Positions 25,307 through 26,320 of a stretch of DNA of 26,320 nt are shown here, in pieces. The translations under genes were made by a program, and so were the position numbers. This stretch comes from Sphingobacterium sp. UBA4616. GTDB lineage: Bacteria > Bacteroidota > Bacteroidia > Sphingobacteriales > Sphingobacteriaceae. The notes below the pieces were generated by a model. The model was given only the letters and a program-made list of their open reading frames with translations, did no database searches and was not told where the DNA came from. The DNA lies in the NCBI GenBank assembly GCA_002386525.1, contig DGIS01000025.1, forward strand, positions 197,559-223,878. The letters run 5' to 3'. Numbering within the stretch: the stretch's first letter is position 1; each line of letters opens with the position of its first letter.

Positions 25307-25678
25307 TCAAGAAGCAAGTTGTTTCATTAATAAAGGCATTTGCTCCTTTGAAAAAATCTCTTCTGCCCCAGCGTCCCGCATTTTCATCCGTTCATTTTCA
25401 TCACTGCTCGATGTCAGCCCGAATATTCTGACGGAGGGAAACTTTTCTTTCATTATTTTTGCCGTTTCTATTCCGTTTAGCACGGGCATATGTAGATCCA
25501 GTATACATATCTGAGGAAGTTCATGTCCGTTGTCATGGAGGTAGTCAATTAAGTCCATCCCATTAGAAGCACAATAAACCAAATTCAATAAATGAGATTG
25601 AGTCATTGCGCGCATCAGTATATGATGAATCAATGCATCATCAGCATAGACAATCGTACATTTACTTTTGATATCCAT
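25307..25678 (-). CDS. single-domain response regulator (CheY-like receiver)
   Basis: The 123-residue protein is a receiver domain without an output domain. The acidic pair Asp13-Asp14 (YADDALIH), the phospho-acceptor Asp61 (ICILDLHMPVLNG), Thr89 (GLTSSSD) and Lys111 (IFSKEQ) are all present and correctly spaced, so it should be phosphorylated by a histidine kinase. No kinase gene is in the window, so the partner is encoded elsewhere. It might act by protein contact or as a phosphate shuttle; Bacteroidota also carry many receivers of LytTR and NarL type, but no DNA-binding part is present here. It shares a terminator with the convergent small gene. No exact TAnnTTTG is seen upstream. Confidence 0.92.
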   Translation of the reverse strand: MDIKSKCTIVYADDALIHHILMRAMTQSHLLNLVYCASNGMDLIDYLHDNGHELPQICILDLHMPVLNGIETAKIMKEKFPSVRIFGLTSSSDENERMKMRDAGAEEIFSKEQMPLLMKQLAS

Positions 25679-25862
25679 TTGAAAAAACCGTCATTTAGTA
25701 ATTATAAAAACAATATTATATAAATATGTAATAAAATAAAAAATACAGAAAAAAGTTAGTAATAATAATGTCGTTATGCAAGTTTTATGTCAAAATATCC
25801 ACTAATAATAATTCAACAATCTTTACATTTGATTTATTCAAAAAGAACACCATAGGCAGCAG

Positions 25863-25893
25863 ATCTTTCCATATAAATAGTATGAGGAAAGAT
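25863..25893. other. hairpin in the spacer between response regulator and ywbE
   Basis: Perfect eight-base arms ATCTTTCC (25863-25870) and GGAAAGAT (25886-25893), with a possible inner CATA/TATG stem. It lies downstream of ywbE on the minus strand but no T run follows in that direction. A plus-strand TACATTTG (25824-25831) matches the -7 consensus and would transcribe it, without a good -33. The rest of the 251-base spacer (25679-25929) is very AT-rich with nothing else recognised. Confidence 0.35.
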
Positions 25894-25929
25894 TAAATAA
25901 AAAAGAGCGGAAGATCAGTAGAACACCTG

Positions 25930-26133
25930 CTAAAAGTCATCTTCAATAATTTCGGCCACTCTTCCTATTTGGCCGTCCGTCAATCTCACTTTAATTCCTC
26001 TCGAATGATAAGAGGATGAGGTCAACAAGTCCTTCACAATCCCCTCTGTAAGACTTCCAGTACGTTGATCTTTTTTTAAGACGATATTCACCAACATACC
26101 AGGCTTTACATCTGCTCTATTTCTTCCATCCAT
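25930..26133 (-). CDS. ywbE: YwbE family small protein
   Basis: A 67-residue protein, MDGRNRADVKPGMLVNIVLK then KDQRTGSLTEGIVKDLLTSS and GIKVRLTDGQIGRVAEI. It matches the YwbE (DUF2196) family: the R-x-D-I/V-x-P-G start, the K-x-D-Q-R-T-G element at about 21-27 and the G-I-K-V-R-L-x-D-G-Q-x-G-R-V end are all present, and the length is that of the B. subtilis protein. The sequence suggests a small beta-barrel; the biochemical role is unknown. The ATG at 26133 is chosen over a TTG two codons upstream because the family starts M-D-G and the TTG lies within the -7 element. Confidence 0.88.
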   Translation of the reverse strand: MDGRNRADVKPGMLVNIVLKKDQRTGSLTEGIVKDLLTSSSYHSRGIKVRLTDGQIGRVAEIIEDDF

Positions 26134-26136
26134 GAC

Positions 26137-26167
26137 CAAACTTAGAAAAATTGTTTTTCAAAAGCAA
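26137..26167 (-). promoter_or_regulatory. promoter abutting the ywbE start codon
   Basis: On the minus strand TTG (26167-26165) and TAAGTTTG (26144-26137), an exact TAnnTTTG, are 20 bases apart. The -7 element ends three bases (GTC) before the ATG at 26133, so the mRNA should be leaderless. Confidence 0.7.
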
Positions 26168-26199
26168 TATAAATAGAGAATTTATTGTTGTAAAAATTT

Positions 26200-26320
26200 T
26201 CATCCTAAAGGCTGAAATAAATAAAATGAAAACATATGAAGGGCGAATGCAGCTAGCAGATAATTATACAACGCGAAGCCTTTTCCTGTAAGCGTATCGA
26301 TATCATAAAGTAAAGGGGGC
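26200..26320 (-). CDS. C-terminal end of a minus-strand gene, probably a membrane protein
   Basis: From the right edge a minus-strand frame runs 39 codons to a TGA at 26202-26200 without interruption. It reads ...YDIDTLTGKGFALYNYLLAA then FALHMFSFYLFQPLG, with a hydrophobic, aromatic-rich end that looks like a membrane helix. The stop is 33 bases from the ywbE -33 element, which fits two separate minus-strand genes in the same direction. No family recognised; chance openness in AT-rich DNA cannot be excluded. Confidence 0.5.
   Translation of the reverse strand, partial: PPLLYDIDTLTGKGFALYNYLLAAFALHMFSFYLFQPLG

Noticed and set aside
25275..25514. 79-codon plus-strand frame opposite the response regulator
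   Set aside because: Antisense to a complete receiver domain with all catalytic residues; starts in the terminator hairpin.

Overview
The window looks like chromosomal DNA of a Bacteroidota bacterium, most likely a Sphingobacterium-type member of the Sphingobacteriaceae. The grounds are the AT-rich composition, the many exact matches to the Bacteroidota -7 promoter element TAnnTTTG, the lineage-typical ClpP and ClpX, the short AMP nucleosidase, and lipoprotein-anchored RND efflux parts. No insertion sequence, phage gene, CRISPR array, tRNA or rRNA was seen. Genus-level placement is inference.

Layout. 1-1061 (minus): a secreted protein of unknown function, followed by the first codons of another minus-strand gene at the edge. 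1324-2949: a YbiT-type ABC-F ATPase. 3085-4071 (minus): a membrane-anchored endonuclease/exonuclease/phosphatase-fold hydrolase. 4275-7583: a tightly overlapped operon of GT4 glycosyltransferase, flippase-like membrane protein and second GT4 glycosyltransferase; the first carries a run of nine G in its coding sequence. 7623-8852 (minus): a fatty acid hydroxylase/sterol desaturase family membrane protein. 9157-13778 (minus): a complete drug-efflux operon, tetR-tolC-emrA-emrB, with a textbook promoter buried in two tandem palindromes and a terminator at its end. 13985-14992 (minus): holA, divergent from a stand-alone HsdR N-terminal nuclease-like domain (15389-15850). 16019-17973: clpP-clpX. 18098-18931: AMP nucleosidase. 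19175-25033: a complete tripartite RND pump (periplasmic adaptor, inner-membrane pump, outer-membrane lipoprotein) preceded by a cluster of palindromes. 25059-26133: a small unknown protein, a single-domain response regulator and a YwbE-family protein. The 3' edge holds the C-terminal end of a minus-strand gene.

How the parts work together. Two complete efflux systems lie about 5 kb apart. The palindromes in front of each share the core AACAAATGTT, so the local TetR may act on both (inference). The glycosyltransferase operon, the hydrolase before it and the hydroxylase after it could form a membrane-lipid or glycolipid neighbourhood (weak inference).

Three points deserve attention. Four unrelated genes have the -7 element ending 3-4 bases before the ATG, so their mRNAs should be leaderless. 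The YbiT protein has lost Walker A lysine, H-switch and signature at the same composite ATP site while keeping the other site intact. The G9 tract in the glycosyltransferase gives immediate stop codons in both other frames, so it could act as a phase-variation switch. I found no clear new defence or mobile system; the nearest candidate is the solitary HsdR-N domain protein next to holA.
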